Under the pieces are notes generated by a model, which saw only the letters and a program-made list of their open reading frames with translations, ran no database searches and had not been told where the DNA came from. Shown piece after piece: positions 1 through 7,384 of a stretch of 9,916 nt of DNA. Source of the stretch: Gemmatimonadota bacterium (GTDB taxonomy: Bacteria > Gemmatimonadota > Gemmatimonadetes > JACCXV01 > JAHWKZ01). Both the position numbers and the translations under genes were made by a program. Where the stretch lies: assembly GCA_030641505.1 (NCBI GenBank), contig DAOWHI010000226.1, positions 1 to 9,916 of the forward strand, in the 5' to 3' direction. Every line of letters starts with the position of its first letter. Position 1 is the stretch's first letter.

Positions 1-1128
1 CGCGCGCTCGATCATGTTCTCGAGCTCGCGAATGTTCCCAGGCCAATCGTAGGTATGTAGAAGCTCTAGCGCACGGTCGTTGATGCCTTCGATTGGCTTG
101 CCGACCTCTCCACTGATCGTCTGGAGAAAATGCGTCACCAGCGGCCGGATATCCTCCTTGCGGCTCCGCAGGGGCGGGATCTCTATGGGAACGATATGGA
201 GTCGATAGTAGAGGTCCTCCCGAAACGTTCCATCCTCGACCAATGGACCCAAATCCTTGTTGGTGGCGCTTATGATTCTGACATCGACGCTAATCGTCTC
301 CTCCCCACCGACTCGCTCGATCTCTTTCTCCTGTAGCACCCTGAGCAGCTTGATTTGGGTCGGTGCTGGGATGTCAGCGATCTCATCCAGGAAGAGCGTG
401 CCCTTGTGAGCCAGCTCGAAACGCCCTTTCCGCTGTTTGACGGCACCAGTAAAGGCCCCTTTCTCGTGTCCGAAGAGCTCCGATTCCAGCAGGCTCTCAG
501 CCAATGCCGAGCAATTGACCTTGATGAACGGGCCGTCGCTTCTAGGGCTCGCGCGGTGAATGGCCCGCGCCACCAGTTCTTTACCGGTCCCGCTCTCGCC
601 ATAGATATAGACCGACGAGCTCGTCCCCGAGATCTTGCGCACTGAGTCGAAAACCTTCTGCATCGAGGCGGAGTGGCCGACGATCTCGCCGAAATGATGT
701 TCGACCTCTTCACGCAGGTATTCGGTCTCGGCGCGCAAGGCGTCGCGCTCGCGCTTTATCGCACGGGTAGCGAGCGCACGATCGACTTTGACGCGAAACT
801 CTTCAGGATCGAACGGCTTGGTGATGAAGTCGACCGCTCCCCGCTTCATCGCTTCGACCGCGATATCGATCGTTCCAAACGCGGTGATCAATATGACTTC
901 CGGCTGTCCGGGGTACGGTCGCCCGCGTAACGCGTCCAGGACGTCGATACCGCTCATCCCTTCCATCTTGAAGTCGGTAATCACAAGATCAGTGACACTT
1001 TCCCTGCAAAGCGCTAGCGCGTGCTCCCCATTGGGGGCGACAGCGACATCATGGCCCGCACGAGTCAGCATCGCTTCCAATCCCTCTCGCATGGTGGGGT
1101 TATCTTCGACAACCACGATTCGCGCCAT
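1..1128 (-). CDS. NtrC-family sigma-54-dependent response regulator, C-terminus cut by window edge
   Basis: This is a cytoplasmic transcription activator that, when phosphorylated, should remodel sigma-54 RNA polymerase at enhancer-dependent promoters. The 376 codons visible start at ATG 1126-1128 and run off the left edge. Residues 1-120 are a receiver domain with acidic pocket E8/D9, phosphoacceptor D52 (VITDFKM), T82 and K104 (KPF). Residues about 148-376 are an AAA+ domain with Walker A GESGTGKE (177-184), the sigma-54 contact loop GAFTGA (224-229), Walker B LFLDE (245-249) and the sensor segment RIISATN, then YDWPGNIRELEN near the end. The DNA-binding helix-turn-helix normally found at the C-terminus lies outside the window. 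The gene starts 26 bp after the kinase gene, with an AAGGATGG-like ribosome binding site, so the two form a cognate pair. The target genes cannot be told from here. Confidence 0.96.
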   Translation of the reverse strand, partial: MARIVVVEDNPTMREGLEAMLTRAGHDVAVAPNGEHALALCRESVTDLVITDFKMEGMSGIDVLDALRGRPYPGQPEVILITAFGTIDIAVEAMKRGAVDFITKPFDPEEFRVKVDRALATRAIKRERDALRAETEYLREEVEHHFGEIVGHSASMQKVFDSVRKISGTSSSVYIYGESGTGKELVARAIHRASPRSDGPFIKVNCSALAESLLESELFGHEKGAFTGAVKQRKGRFELAHKGTLFLDEIADIPAPTQIKLLRVLQEKEIERVGGEETISVDVRIISATNKDLGPLVEDGTFREDLYYRLHIVPIEIPPLRSRKEDIRPLVTHFLQTISGEVGKPIEGINDRALELLHTYDWPGNIRELENMIERA

Positions 1129-1154
1129 GAAGCCATCCTTAGACCCTGACATCG

Positions 1155-2651
1155 TCAACGCCCCAACGCCGCCGGCTTTTCGATCGCCCGGAACCTGCCG
1201 CCGCCAGTACCCGACGCGGGCAGAGAAATGAAGAACATTGTCCGCTCGTGAGGTACGCTCTCGACCCAAATATCGCCATCATTCTCTTCAATAATGGATC
1301 GCACAATCGACAATCCCAGACCGACGCCAGACCCCTTGGTCGTAAAGAACGGGTCGAAGATCCGTTTGACCTGCTCGGGCTCGATTCCGAACCCGTAGTC
1401 CTTAACAGTGATCCGCACCTTGTTTTCCACCTGGCGCCCCCGAACCTCGACCTTGCCACCTTCCGATGACGCCTGTATCGCGTTCTTGACCAGGTTTAGT
1501 ATCGCCCGCTTTATTTGCTCGACGTCGGCGTGAACGCTGATTTCATCGTCGACCAAGTCGACCGACACTTCGACGTCGCGGGCGTCAGCGTCAGCCGTCA
1601 GCAAGAAACTCACGTCGTCGAGCAGCTCCGATAGCGAGAAGGGCTCCAAGATGGGACGACGCGGGCGCGCGTAGATCAGAAATTCGTTAATGATCGTCTT
1701 CAGGTGTTGGACCTCGCGAATGATCTTCTCCAAGTGCGAGCGACGGTGATCCTCCACCGGCAAGTCATCCCGCAGAAGGCCAGCGAAGATCTCAATGCCT
1801 CCCAGCGGGTTTCGTATCTCGTGAGCAACGCCGGCGAGCATCGTCCGCAGATGGCGGTCTCGTCTCACAATACCCTTACGCATGTTCTCTAAGGCGTCAC
1901 CGAGATATCCGATCTCGTCATGTGTATCGACTGTGACCGGTTCGGTCATCTCGCCGCGCTCCATTCGTTCAGCAGAGCGAACAAGTGCACCGATCGGTTC
2001 TGAAAGTGACCGTGCGAACACCACGCCGACGATGACCGTGAGCAGGATCGCTACCAGCGAAAGCAGCACCGTCAGCTGTCGGAAATCGTTGAACACCTCG
2101 AGGAAGGCCAGTGACAGGTCGACCCCGAACACCGCCACCACATCACGTTCGGTGCCCTCCGGATCGCGGTAGCCGATGAGCGGGGCGAACGCGGTTTGAT
2201 AAACAGCACCCGATCGATCTGTGAAGGGCACCGTCAGGACCGCTTCACCGGCGAAGGCACGGTCGATCTCAGCGGCGTAGTTGTCGAGTTGTGGAGAAAC
2301 GACGCCGATGTCCATGTCCAGTGAATCGGTGGAGGCCAGGATCCGATGTTCACGATCGAAGATGTACGCTTCACGAACTCCGAGCCGATCCTTGATCTGT
2401 CTCAGCTGTCCCTGAGCGATGGCTCGCGTGCGAGGTCCAAGGTCACCCACTAGCACCGTCGTCAGCTCGGGGTCGAAGACGAGTCCCCCGGCCTCGGCTA
2501 CCGCCAGCAAACGGTTCTCCATCTCGCGGCGAACGTGCCCGGTCGCGACCCGATACCAGACGTAGGCGCTCGCCACGACGAGCATCGTGACCAGCGCGAT
2601 GAAGGTCACGATGAGCTTGCTGCGGATCTGTCTTCGGCGTGCTCCCGGCAT
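1155..2651 (-). CDS. Membrane sensor histidine kinase with extracytoplasmic sensing domain and HAMP
   Basis: This inner-membrane kinase autophosphorylates on a histidine and passes the phosphate to the response regulator encoded just downstream. It has 498 residues. A first membrane helix spans about 12-35. An extracytoplasmic region of about 155 residues resembles a Cache/PDC-type fold (AYIFDREHRILASTDS at 95-110, FGVDLS at 175-180), and a second helix spans about 193-213. HAMP follows at about 214-265. The dimerisation/phosphoacceptor domain has H277 in HEIRNPLGG. The ATPase domain has an N box with N386 and N390 (NLVKNAIQA), a G1 box DYGFGI (418-423), an F box DPFFTTKGSG and a G2 box GVGLGLS (442-448). 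The ligand is unknown; Cache-type domains usually bind small molecules. The ATG at 2651 is preceded by AGG about nine bases upstream. A 90-bp gap separates it from the DUF4159 gene, so it may have its own promoter. Confidence 0.95.
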   Translation of the reverse strand: MPGARRRQIRSKLIVTFIALVTMLVVASAYVWYRVATGHVRREMENRLLAVAEAGGLVFDPELTTVLVGDLGPRTRAIAQGQLRQIKDRLGVREAYIFDREHRILASTDSLDMDIGVVSPQLDNYAAEIDRAFAGEAVLTVPFTDRSGAVYQTAFAPLIGYRDPEGTERDVVAVFGVDLSLAFLEVFNDFRQLTVLLSLVAILLTVIVGVVFARSLSEPIGALVRSAERMERGEMTEPVTVDTHDEIGYLGDALENMRKGIVRRDRHLRTMLAGVAHEIRNPLGGIEIFAGLLRDDLPVEDHRRSHLEKIIREVQHLKTIINEFLIYARPRRPILEPFSLSELLDDVSFLLTADADARDVEVSVDLVDDEISVHADVEQIKRAILNLVKNAIQASSEGGKVEVRGRQVENKVRITVKDYGFGIEPEQVKRIFDPFFTTKGSGVGLGLSIVRSIIEENDGDIWVESVPHERTMFFISLPASGTGGGRFRAIEKPAALGR

Positions 2652-2674
2652 TCCTAGGTACCTGCTATCCCCCG

Positions 2675-2708
2675 ATGATAAAATTGCTTAGACCGCCTGG
2701 TGTGTCAA
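2675..2708 (-). promoter_or_regulatory. Possible sigma-70-type promoter for the kinase/regulator pair
   Basis: In the 90-bp gap between the DUF4159 gene and the kinase, the minus strand carries a perfect -35 hexamer TTGACA (2708-2703). It is followed by an AT-rich patch with TTTTAT (2683-2678, 19-bp spacing) and TATCAT (2680-2675, 22-bp spacing). The better -10 match has a spacing that is too long, so the call is weak. If real, transcription would begin about 15-20 bases upstream of the kinase start, giving a short leader. Confidence 0.3.
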
Positions 2709-2741
2709 AACGCGCGAGGTCGTGCCGACGCCTGGAAGCAA

Positions 2742-3431
2742 CTAATGGGTGAGGGCGTAGACGAAGACGTTGGCTCCCATCTCCAGCGCCGCCCGACGGA
2801 TCTCGACTGGATCGCCGTGGACCTCCGCGTCCTCCCAACCGTCCCCGAGATCGGTATTGAACGAATAGAAGACCACCAGTCTCCCGTCATAGAACACCCC
2901 GTACCCCTTTGGGGGTCCGCCAGTGTGCTCATGGATCTTGGGCAAGCCCTCTGCGAACCGGAACCGGGTTCGAAAGATCGGATGCTCTGGAGGCAGCTCG
3001 ACCAACCGCTCATCGGGAAAGATTCGCGCGATCTCCCGTCGCAGCGAGGGGTCGATGCCGAAGTTGTCGTCGGCGTGCAGCATGCCTCCAGTCGTTAGGT
3101 AGCCGCGTAACGCCAGGACCTCTTCGTCAGTAAGCCGAATCTCGCCATGACCGGTGAGGTACAGCAGTGGGTAGCGATCGAGGTCGGGGTCGGTGGCACG
3201 CACGATCGCCTCGCGATCGGCGGTTGGGAGCCCAACCTGTTCACGAACGAAGGTAAGCAGATTGGGCAGCGACGTGGGGTTCCCGTACCAATCACCGGGT
3301 TCGTACTGAAGCCGAGCGATGGTCAGCGACGTCGATGGCGGCGTCAGCGACCGACCGCCAAGACCCTGGCCCTGAAGCGGAGAACCGGTGACCACCACGG
3401 CGGCGACCGCTGCGACTGCCAACGGTTTCAT
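2742..3431 (-). CDS. Secreted DUF4159-family protein
   Basis: A 229-residue protein resembling DUF4159, a family of unknown function often compared with ThuA/glutamine-amidotransferase-like folds. I chose the ATG at 3429-3431, not the longer frame back to 3587. This start gives a typical signal peptide (MKPLAVAAVAAVVVTGSPLQ), overlaps the rsmI stop by four bases as ATGA, and discards an Arg-rich extension that only shadows rsmI. The family-like core includes LQYEPGDWYGNP (41-52), PLLYLTGHGEIRLTDEE (88-104), LRGYLTTGGMLHADDN (108-123), a HPIF segment (150-153), the VVFYSFNTDLGDGWE block (186-200) and a C-terminal MGANVFVYAL. The GHG and DDN motifs sit where a binding site might be, but no catalytic triad is evident. 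Export suggests a periplasmic or envelope role. The coupling to rsmI is positional and does not define its function. Confidence 0.82.
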   Translation of the reverse strand: MKPLAVAAVAAVVVTGSPLQGQGLGGRSLTPPSTSLTIARLQYEPGDWYGNPTSLPNLLTFVREQVGLPTADREAIVRATDPDLDRYPLLYLTGHGEIRLTDEEVLALRGYLTTGGMLHADDNFGIDPSLRREIARIFPDERLVELPPEHPIFRTRFRFAEGLPKIHEHTGGPPKGYGVFYDGRLVVFYSFNTDLGDGWEDAEVHGDPVEIRRAALEMGANVFVYALTH

Positions 3432-4297
3432 TGGGGGTCTCCGGCGCGGTCGTCCGGCCCATGCACGGCGCGGTAGATGGCGTTGCGAGCCGCCGGGTAC
3501 GCGCAAGTCATCACCTCGACGCGATCGCGTGCGCTCATCGCGTGTCCGGCACGCGATTGCTCGAGTCGTGCCAATGCGGTGGGCCACGGCAGTGCGGCTG
3601 CGTCACTCGTGCCCGAGCCGCCCACCACGAGCACACACTCGCCCTTGACCGGTTTCTCACGGGCTACCAGGCTGTGGCTCACCTCTTTGGCAGTTCCGGT
3701 GACGAACTCTTCATGCAACTTGGTCAGCTCCCGAGCCAGGCAGACGGGCCGATCGGGGGCCAGATCGGTGATCACGGCCACCGTCGCGCCGACTCGTCCC
3801 GGCGCCTCGTAAACGACGATCGTCTCCGGGCGGGTGAGTGCCTCACGCCACCACGATTCCCTTCCACGGCGTGGCGCAAAACCCAGAAACGCGAAGCGAT
3901 CGGTCGGCAACCCGCTGGCCGCTAGCGCGACCAAGAGCGCGCTCGGCCCGGGAACGGGAACGACCTCGATCCCTCGCTGCCGCGCGGCGACGACCAGTCG
4001 GTACCCGGGGTCCTGGATCGCCGGCATCCCGGCATCCGTAACCAGCGCCACGTCGTCTCCGGTCTCGAGCCGAGCGATTACTGTAGGGAGCGCTGTATCG
4101 ATGTTGTGATCGTGATAGGCGATGATATCCGGCATCGAAACATCCAGCCACGCGAACAGCCGGCGACACGTCCGCGTATCCTCACAAGCGACCGCCGGCA
4201 CGTCGGCTAGGACCTGGCGGCCCCGGGACGTCATGTCGCCACGGTTTCCGATGGGGGTGCCGACCAGGTACAGCTTCGCCGGTTCACCGATCGTCAT
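3428..4297 (-). CDS. rsmI: 16S rRNA (cytidine-1402 2'-O)-methyltransferase RsmI
   Basis: This SAM-dependent enzyme of the tetrapyrrole-methylase fold adds the 2'-O-methyl group at C1402 in the decoding centre of 16S rRNA. It has 289 residues, the usual length. The hallmarks occur in order: LYLVGTPIGN (9-18), the CEDTR block (38-42), YHDHN (61-65), VTDAGMPAIQDPG (86-98) corresponding to the family's SDAGTPxIxDPG, VPGPSALLVALAASGLP (115-131), FLGFAPR, VVYEAPGR (161-168) and ARELTKLHEEFVTG (188-201). A C-terminal helical segment (about 240-280) carries the conserved Tyr-ending helix. The start ATG overlaps the murA stop by four bases (ATGA), and the stop overlaps the DUF4159 start in the same way. 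Translation of the three genes is therefore probably coupled. Confidence 0.96.
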   Translation of the reverse strand: MTIGEPAKLYLVGTPIGNRGDMTSRGRQVLADVPAVACEDTRTCRRLFAWLDVSMPDIIAYHDHNIDTALPTVIARLETGDDVALVTDAGMPAIQDPGYRLVVAARQRGIEVVPVPGPSALLVALAASGLPTDRFAFLGFAPRRGRESWWREALTRPETIVVYEAPGRVGATVAVITDLAPDRPVCLARELTKLHEEFVTGTAKEVSHSLVAREKPVKGECVLVVGGSGTSDAAALPWPTALARLEQSRAGHAMSARDRVEVMTCAYPAARNAIYRAVHGPDDRAGDPQ

Positions 4298-5574
4298 TCC
4301 GGTTCCCGACGGATCGCCGCTCCCAACTGTCGCAATCGCTCATCGATGCGCTCGTACCCACGATCGATTTGCGCAATGTTCTGAATAACGGATTCGCCAG
4401 AGGCAGCCAACGCGGCGATCAGCAAAGCCATCCCAGCCCGGATGTCGGGGCTCGATATGCGCTCGCCTACCAGCGGCGTGGGACCGCTGACCACGGCTCG
4501 ATGCGGATCGCAGAGGACGATCCGGGCACCCATCGTGAGCAGTCGATCGACGAAGAAGAGGCGGCTTTCGAACATCTTCTCGTGGATCAGAACCGTGCCC
4601 TCCGCTTGCGTCGCCACGACCAGAAGAATCGACGTCAGATCCGCTGGAAGTCCGGGCCAAGGGGCGTCATCGATCTTCGGGATCGCACCACCGGAATCGT
4701 CCCTAATGCGGAGTCGTTGGCCGGCCCGTATATGGATATCGTCGCCGTTCACCTCGATCTCGACCCCTAACCGCTCGTAGCAGAGTCTGATCATGGCCAG
4801 ATTGGCGACGCCCGCGCCCTTGATCGTCAGCGCGCCGTCAGTAACCGCGGCCAACCCCACGAACGATCCGACTTCAATGTGATCCGGCTGGAGTTGGTGA
4901 TTCGTTCCGCTCAATGCGGCTACGCCGCGGATCTCCAAGTGATTTGTTCCAATCCCTCGGATATCGGCACCCATCCCGGTCAGCATCCGGCAAAGCCCCT
5001 GAATGTGCGGCTCCGAGGCAGCATTCGCGATCCGGGTCGTGCCCTTGGCGCGCACGGCCGCCATGATCGCGTTCTCGGTTCCCATGACACTGGTTTCGTC
5101 GAGAAAGACATCCGCGCCAGTCAGTCCGCGCGGCGCCCGGATCACGTATTCCCGGTTCTTGACCTCGACCTCGGCGCCGAGCGCGCGGAACGCCAACAAG
5201 TGGGTGTCAACGCGGCGCAGTCCGATCCTGTCACCGCCTGGCGTAGGCAGGTGCACCTCGCCGCGGCGCGCCAGCAGCGGCCCGGCAAGCAGAAACGAAC
5301 CGCGAATCCGCCCCGCCAACTCACCCGGAATCGGGCCTTCGCAATCGGGACGAATAGTGTACTTATTGGCGATCTCGTCCTCTACGGTACAACCAACGGC
5401 TTTGAGCAGTTCGACCATCGTGCGGATATCGCTGACATCTGGGATCGAGGTGAGCCCTACGGGTCCGTCGGCCAAAAGGGTCGCTGCGAGACACGGTAGC
5501 GCCTCGTTCTTGTTCCCGGCCGGAGTCATCGTTCCGCTTATCGGCCGACCACCGGTGACGATGAACTTCTCCAC
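4294..5574 (-). CDS. murA: UDP-N-acetylglucosamine 1-carboxyvinyltransferase MurA, Asp-115 form
   Basis: MurA transfers the enolpyruvyl group of PEP to UDP-GlcNAc, the first committed cytoplasmic step of peptidoglycan synthesis. The 426 residues match the family length. Visible landmarks are the N-terminal GNKNEALP (20-27, including K22 and N23), an RGSFLLAGPLLAR segment, and the active-site loop PGGDRIGLRRVD (112-123). Further landmarks are a TSVMGTENAIMAA block, QPDHIEVGSF, PWPGLPADLTS (305-315, whose Asp corresponds to the general base), the DIRAGMALLIAALAASGES block (377-395) and the terminal RGYERIDERLRQLGA. The loop residue that is Cys115 in E. coli is Asp115 here, which points to intrinsic fosfomycin resistance with retained activity. 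The start is GTG (5572-5574), with an AAAGGGAAAG ribosome binding site, 16 bp after prmC. Its stop overlaps the rsmI start. Confidence 0.97.
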   Translation of the reverse strand: MEKFIVTGGRPISGTMTPAGNKNEALPCLAATLLADGPVGLTSIPDVSDIRTMVELLKAVGCTVEDEIANKYTIRPDCEGPIPGELAGRIRGSFLLAGPLLARRGEVHLPTPGGDRIGLRRVDTHLLAFRALGAEVEVKNREYVIRAPRGLTGADVFLDETSVMGTENAIMAAVRAKGTTRIANAASEPHIQGLCRMLTGMGADIRGIGTNHLEIRGVAALSGTNHQLQPDHIEVGSFVGLAAVTDGALTIKGAGVANLAMIRLCYERLGVEIEVNGDDIHIRAGQRLRIRDDSGGAIPKIDDAPWPGLPADLTSILLVVATQAEGTVLIHEKMFESRLFFVDRLLTMGARIVLCDPHRAVVSGPTPLVGERISSPDIRAGMALLIAALAASGESVIQNIAQIDRGYERIDERLRQLGAAIRREPE

Positions 5575-5590
5575 GCGCTTTCCCTTTCGA

Positions 5591-6478
5591 TCAGTCGGCG
5601 AGCGCCAACACGCCGCGCTCGATCCCGTTGTGGTCGCGATAGGTCGAAAGATGCTCCAACCCGCCGGTAGCGGCGATCATCGCCTCCACACCACTGGCTT
5701 GCCCAGCGCCAACCTCTAGCGCCAGTAGTCCCGCCGGACGAAGGCGGTCGGCCGCCGCCGCGACGAGGGCAGCCAATGCCTCATCCCCTCGCGGCCCGGC
5801 GAAGAGCGCCGCTTCCGGCTCCCAATCGACAACCTGTGGCTCGAGCAGTGCCCGTTCTCTGTCGGCAAGGTATGGTGGGTTGGCGACCACCGCATCCACG
5901 CGAAGCCGCGGGGTGAGCGCGGCCAACCCGTCGGCCACGACCCATCGCGTCCGCCGACTGTGGGACCGATCGGCGTTACCACGCGCAACCGCTATCGCGC
6001 CGGGGCTCGAGTCGATCCCCAAGACCCAGTCGAGACCATCCAGCTCTTGAGCCAGAGCACACGCGATCGCGCCCGAACCGGTGCCGACGTCGACCAACCG
6101 CCATCCACCACTCGGGGCACGGCCGTGCCTGCTCTCCGCGCGCGCCCACTCGAGTACCTCGTCCACGAGTTGCTCGGTTTCGGGTCGAGGGATCAAGACC
6201 CGCGGATCGACTGCCAGTTCGAGATCGCGAAACCCCGCCTTGCCGGTTATGTACTCGATCGGCTCGTGCGCTGAACGGCGTCGGACGCGCTCGCGGTAGG
6301 CATCGATCTCACCTGCGCTCACCGGACGATCGAAGTCGAGATAGAGGTCCAGCCGCCGACAACCGAGAACGTCGGTTAGCAAGTACTCCGCAGATAGTCG
6401 AGGCGCAGGGATGCCGCGTTTCTGAAAATACTCCGTGGTGGCGCGAACCAGGGTCAACACCGTCCAGCCCACCATCAT
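5591..6478 (-). CDS. prmC: Release factor glutamine methyltransferase PrmC (canonical copy)
   Basis: PrmC N5-methylates the glutamine of the GGQ motif of release factors RF1 and RF2 using S-adenosylmethionine. The 295 residues match the family. An N-terminal helical domain (about 1-75) is followed by EPIEYITGKAGF (72-83), the conserved IPRPETE (96-102), the SAM-binding motif VDVGTGSGAIACALA (129-143), the acidic ribose-binding region LGIDSSP (153-159) and the catalytic NPPY (200-203). After these come WEPEAALFAGPRGDEAL and the late DHNGIERGVLA segment. All the catalytic signatures are intact, so this is probably the working enzyme for the RF1 encoded upstream. The ATG at 6478 is preceded by TAGGAG, which overlaps the stop of the PrmC-like gene, nine bases ahead. 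A second in-frame ATG follows directly. It lies 12 bp after the PrmC-like gene and 16 bp before murA. Confidence 0.95.
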   Translation of the reverse strand: MMVGWTVLTLVRATTEYFQKRGIPAPRLSAEYLLTDVLGCRRLDLYLDFDRPVSAGEIDAYRERVRRRSAHEPIEYITGKAGFRDLELAVDPRVLIPRPETEQLVDEVLEWARAESRHGRAPSGGWRLVDVGTGSGAIACALAQELDGLDWVLGIDSSPGAIAVARGNADRSHSRRTRWVVADGLAALTPRLRVDAVVANPPYLADRERALLEPQVVDWEPEAALFAGPRGDEALAALVAAAADRLRPAGLLALEVGAGQASGVEAMIAATGGLEHLSTYRDHNGIERGVLALAD

Positions 6479-6490
6479 CGAGCAGAGCTC

Positions 6491-7384
6491 CTAAGCGTGG
6501 ACGGCCAGGATCGCGTCCTCTTCTCCGTCGTCGTCTTCGAGAATCCACTTGATCTCCAGCGGATGGTCGGGGTCCTCGTTGACGTAATCCTCCAGATCGG
6601 GGATTTGCTCGTCGTCGACTTGTATCGCGATCAATCCCCCCGGCCGCAGCCGAAGCGCCGCCTCATCCAATAACTGCTTGACGAGCTCGTCGCCGCTCGG
6701 CTCACCAAAGAACGTTTCCAGCGGTTCCCACTGAAGGCTCTCCTCGGTCAAGAACTCCTCGTCCCCGGGGTTCAAGTAAGGCGGGACCGCACAAATGATG
6801 TCAAAGCACGGCTCCGGCCGAAACGCGGATAGCCAATCGCCCGCCATCGGCTGCACGCGGTCAGCGACGCCGTGCCGCCGAGCGTTGCGGCGAATCAGAT
6901 CCAGCGCTAACGGATCGATGTCGACGCACACCACCTGACTCGGCTGGATCGGGCCCATCGCCAACGAGACCCCCAGTGCTCCGCAGCCGGCCCCGAGATC
7001 GGCGATCCGCCAATTGTCACGCGAGACGGCACGCTCCTCGACCCACTCCTCGATTTCATCACACAGCTCCTCGGATTGAAACCGCGGCAGGAACACGCCG
7101 TGCTGGATCTCCATCAGCTCATCCCGAAAGTCGGTCACCCCGATGATGTACTGGTACGGCTCGTTTTCCTCGCGCCGGTCGACCAGCCCCCAGAAGTTTC
7201 GCGTTACATCGGGTCGGACCGTCTCGTCTCCACGTTCGTCGAGATCATCCGGGTCGTCGACTCCCAACGCGTGCGCCAAGAGCCACAGAGCGCTGGCATC
7301 GGGGAACTCGACCTTGCGCTTTTCCAACCGTTTCTCGGCTTGGTCCAGCAGTTGATCGACCGTGGCGGCGGAGTCAACCTTCAT
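6491..7384 (-). CDS. PrmC-like methyltransferase paralogue with altered catalytic motif (VPPY)
   Basis: A 297-residue homologue of the neighbouring PrmC, aligning over its whole length: an N-terminal helical domain, EPYQYIIGVTDFRDEL (75-90), a SAM-motif-like IADLGAGCGALGVSLA (127-142), VCVDIDPLALDLIRRNAR (152-169) and a late LRPGGLIAIQVDDEQ. The signature residues have changed. NPPY is VPPY (200-203, at the same residue numbers as in the canonical copy), PRPETE is PRFQSE (100-105), and the C-terminal DxxGxER region is an acidic stretch without the Arg. By my count it has about 70 Asp/Glu against 26 Lys/Arg, so it is strongly acidic. The SAM-binding loop looks plausible, but glutamine N-methylation seems unlikely without the Asn. 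Its ATG overlaps the prfA stop by four bases (ATGA), the place usually held by prmC. It could be a non-catalytic partner of PrmC or RF1, or an enzyme with a changed substrate. It has no frameshifts and is under evident coding constraint. Confidence 0.88.
   Translation of the reverse strand: MKVDSAATVDQLLDQAEKRLEKRKVEFPDASALWLLAHALGVDDPDDLDERGDETVRPDVTRNFWGLVDRREENEPYQYIIGVTDFRDELMEIQHGVFLPRFQSEELCDEIEEWVEERAVSRDNWRIADLGAGCGALGVSLAMGPIQPSQVVCVDIDPLALDLIRRNARRHGVADRVQPMAGDWLSAFRPEPCFDIICAVPPYLNPGDEEFLTEESLQWEPLETFFGEPSGDELVKQLLDEAALRLRPGGLIAIQVDDEQIPDLEDYVNEDPDHPLEIKWILEDDDGEEDAILAVHA

Noticed and set aside
270..713. A 147-codon minus-strand frame inside the response regulator
   Set aside because: The receiver and AAA+ motifs (GAFTGA, Walker A and B) are in a different minus-strand frame that stays open from 1128 to the left edge.
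2705..2735. A sigma-54 promoter (GG/GC pattern) upstream of the histidine kinase
   Set aside because: The minus strand has GGCAC, but the downstream GC is one base off the required spacing and the TTGC element is absent.
3432..3587. A longer start for the DUF4159 gene giving a 281-residue protein
   Set aside because: The extra 52 residues are Arg-rich, antiparallel-free shadow of the rsmI C-terminus in another frame. The ATG at 3431 begins a clean signal peptide and forms an ATGA overlap.
4879..5719. Long plus-strand open frames opposite murA (about 206 and 238 codons)
   Set aside because: They lie antisense to a well-conserved murA, resemble no known family and reflect the high-GC codon bias of the opposite strand.
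6491..7384. The PrmC-like copy as a decayed pseudogene of prmC
   Set aside because: The frame is intact at normal length, the conserved core other than catalytic motifs is kept and it has a coupled start. The changes look selective and not random.
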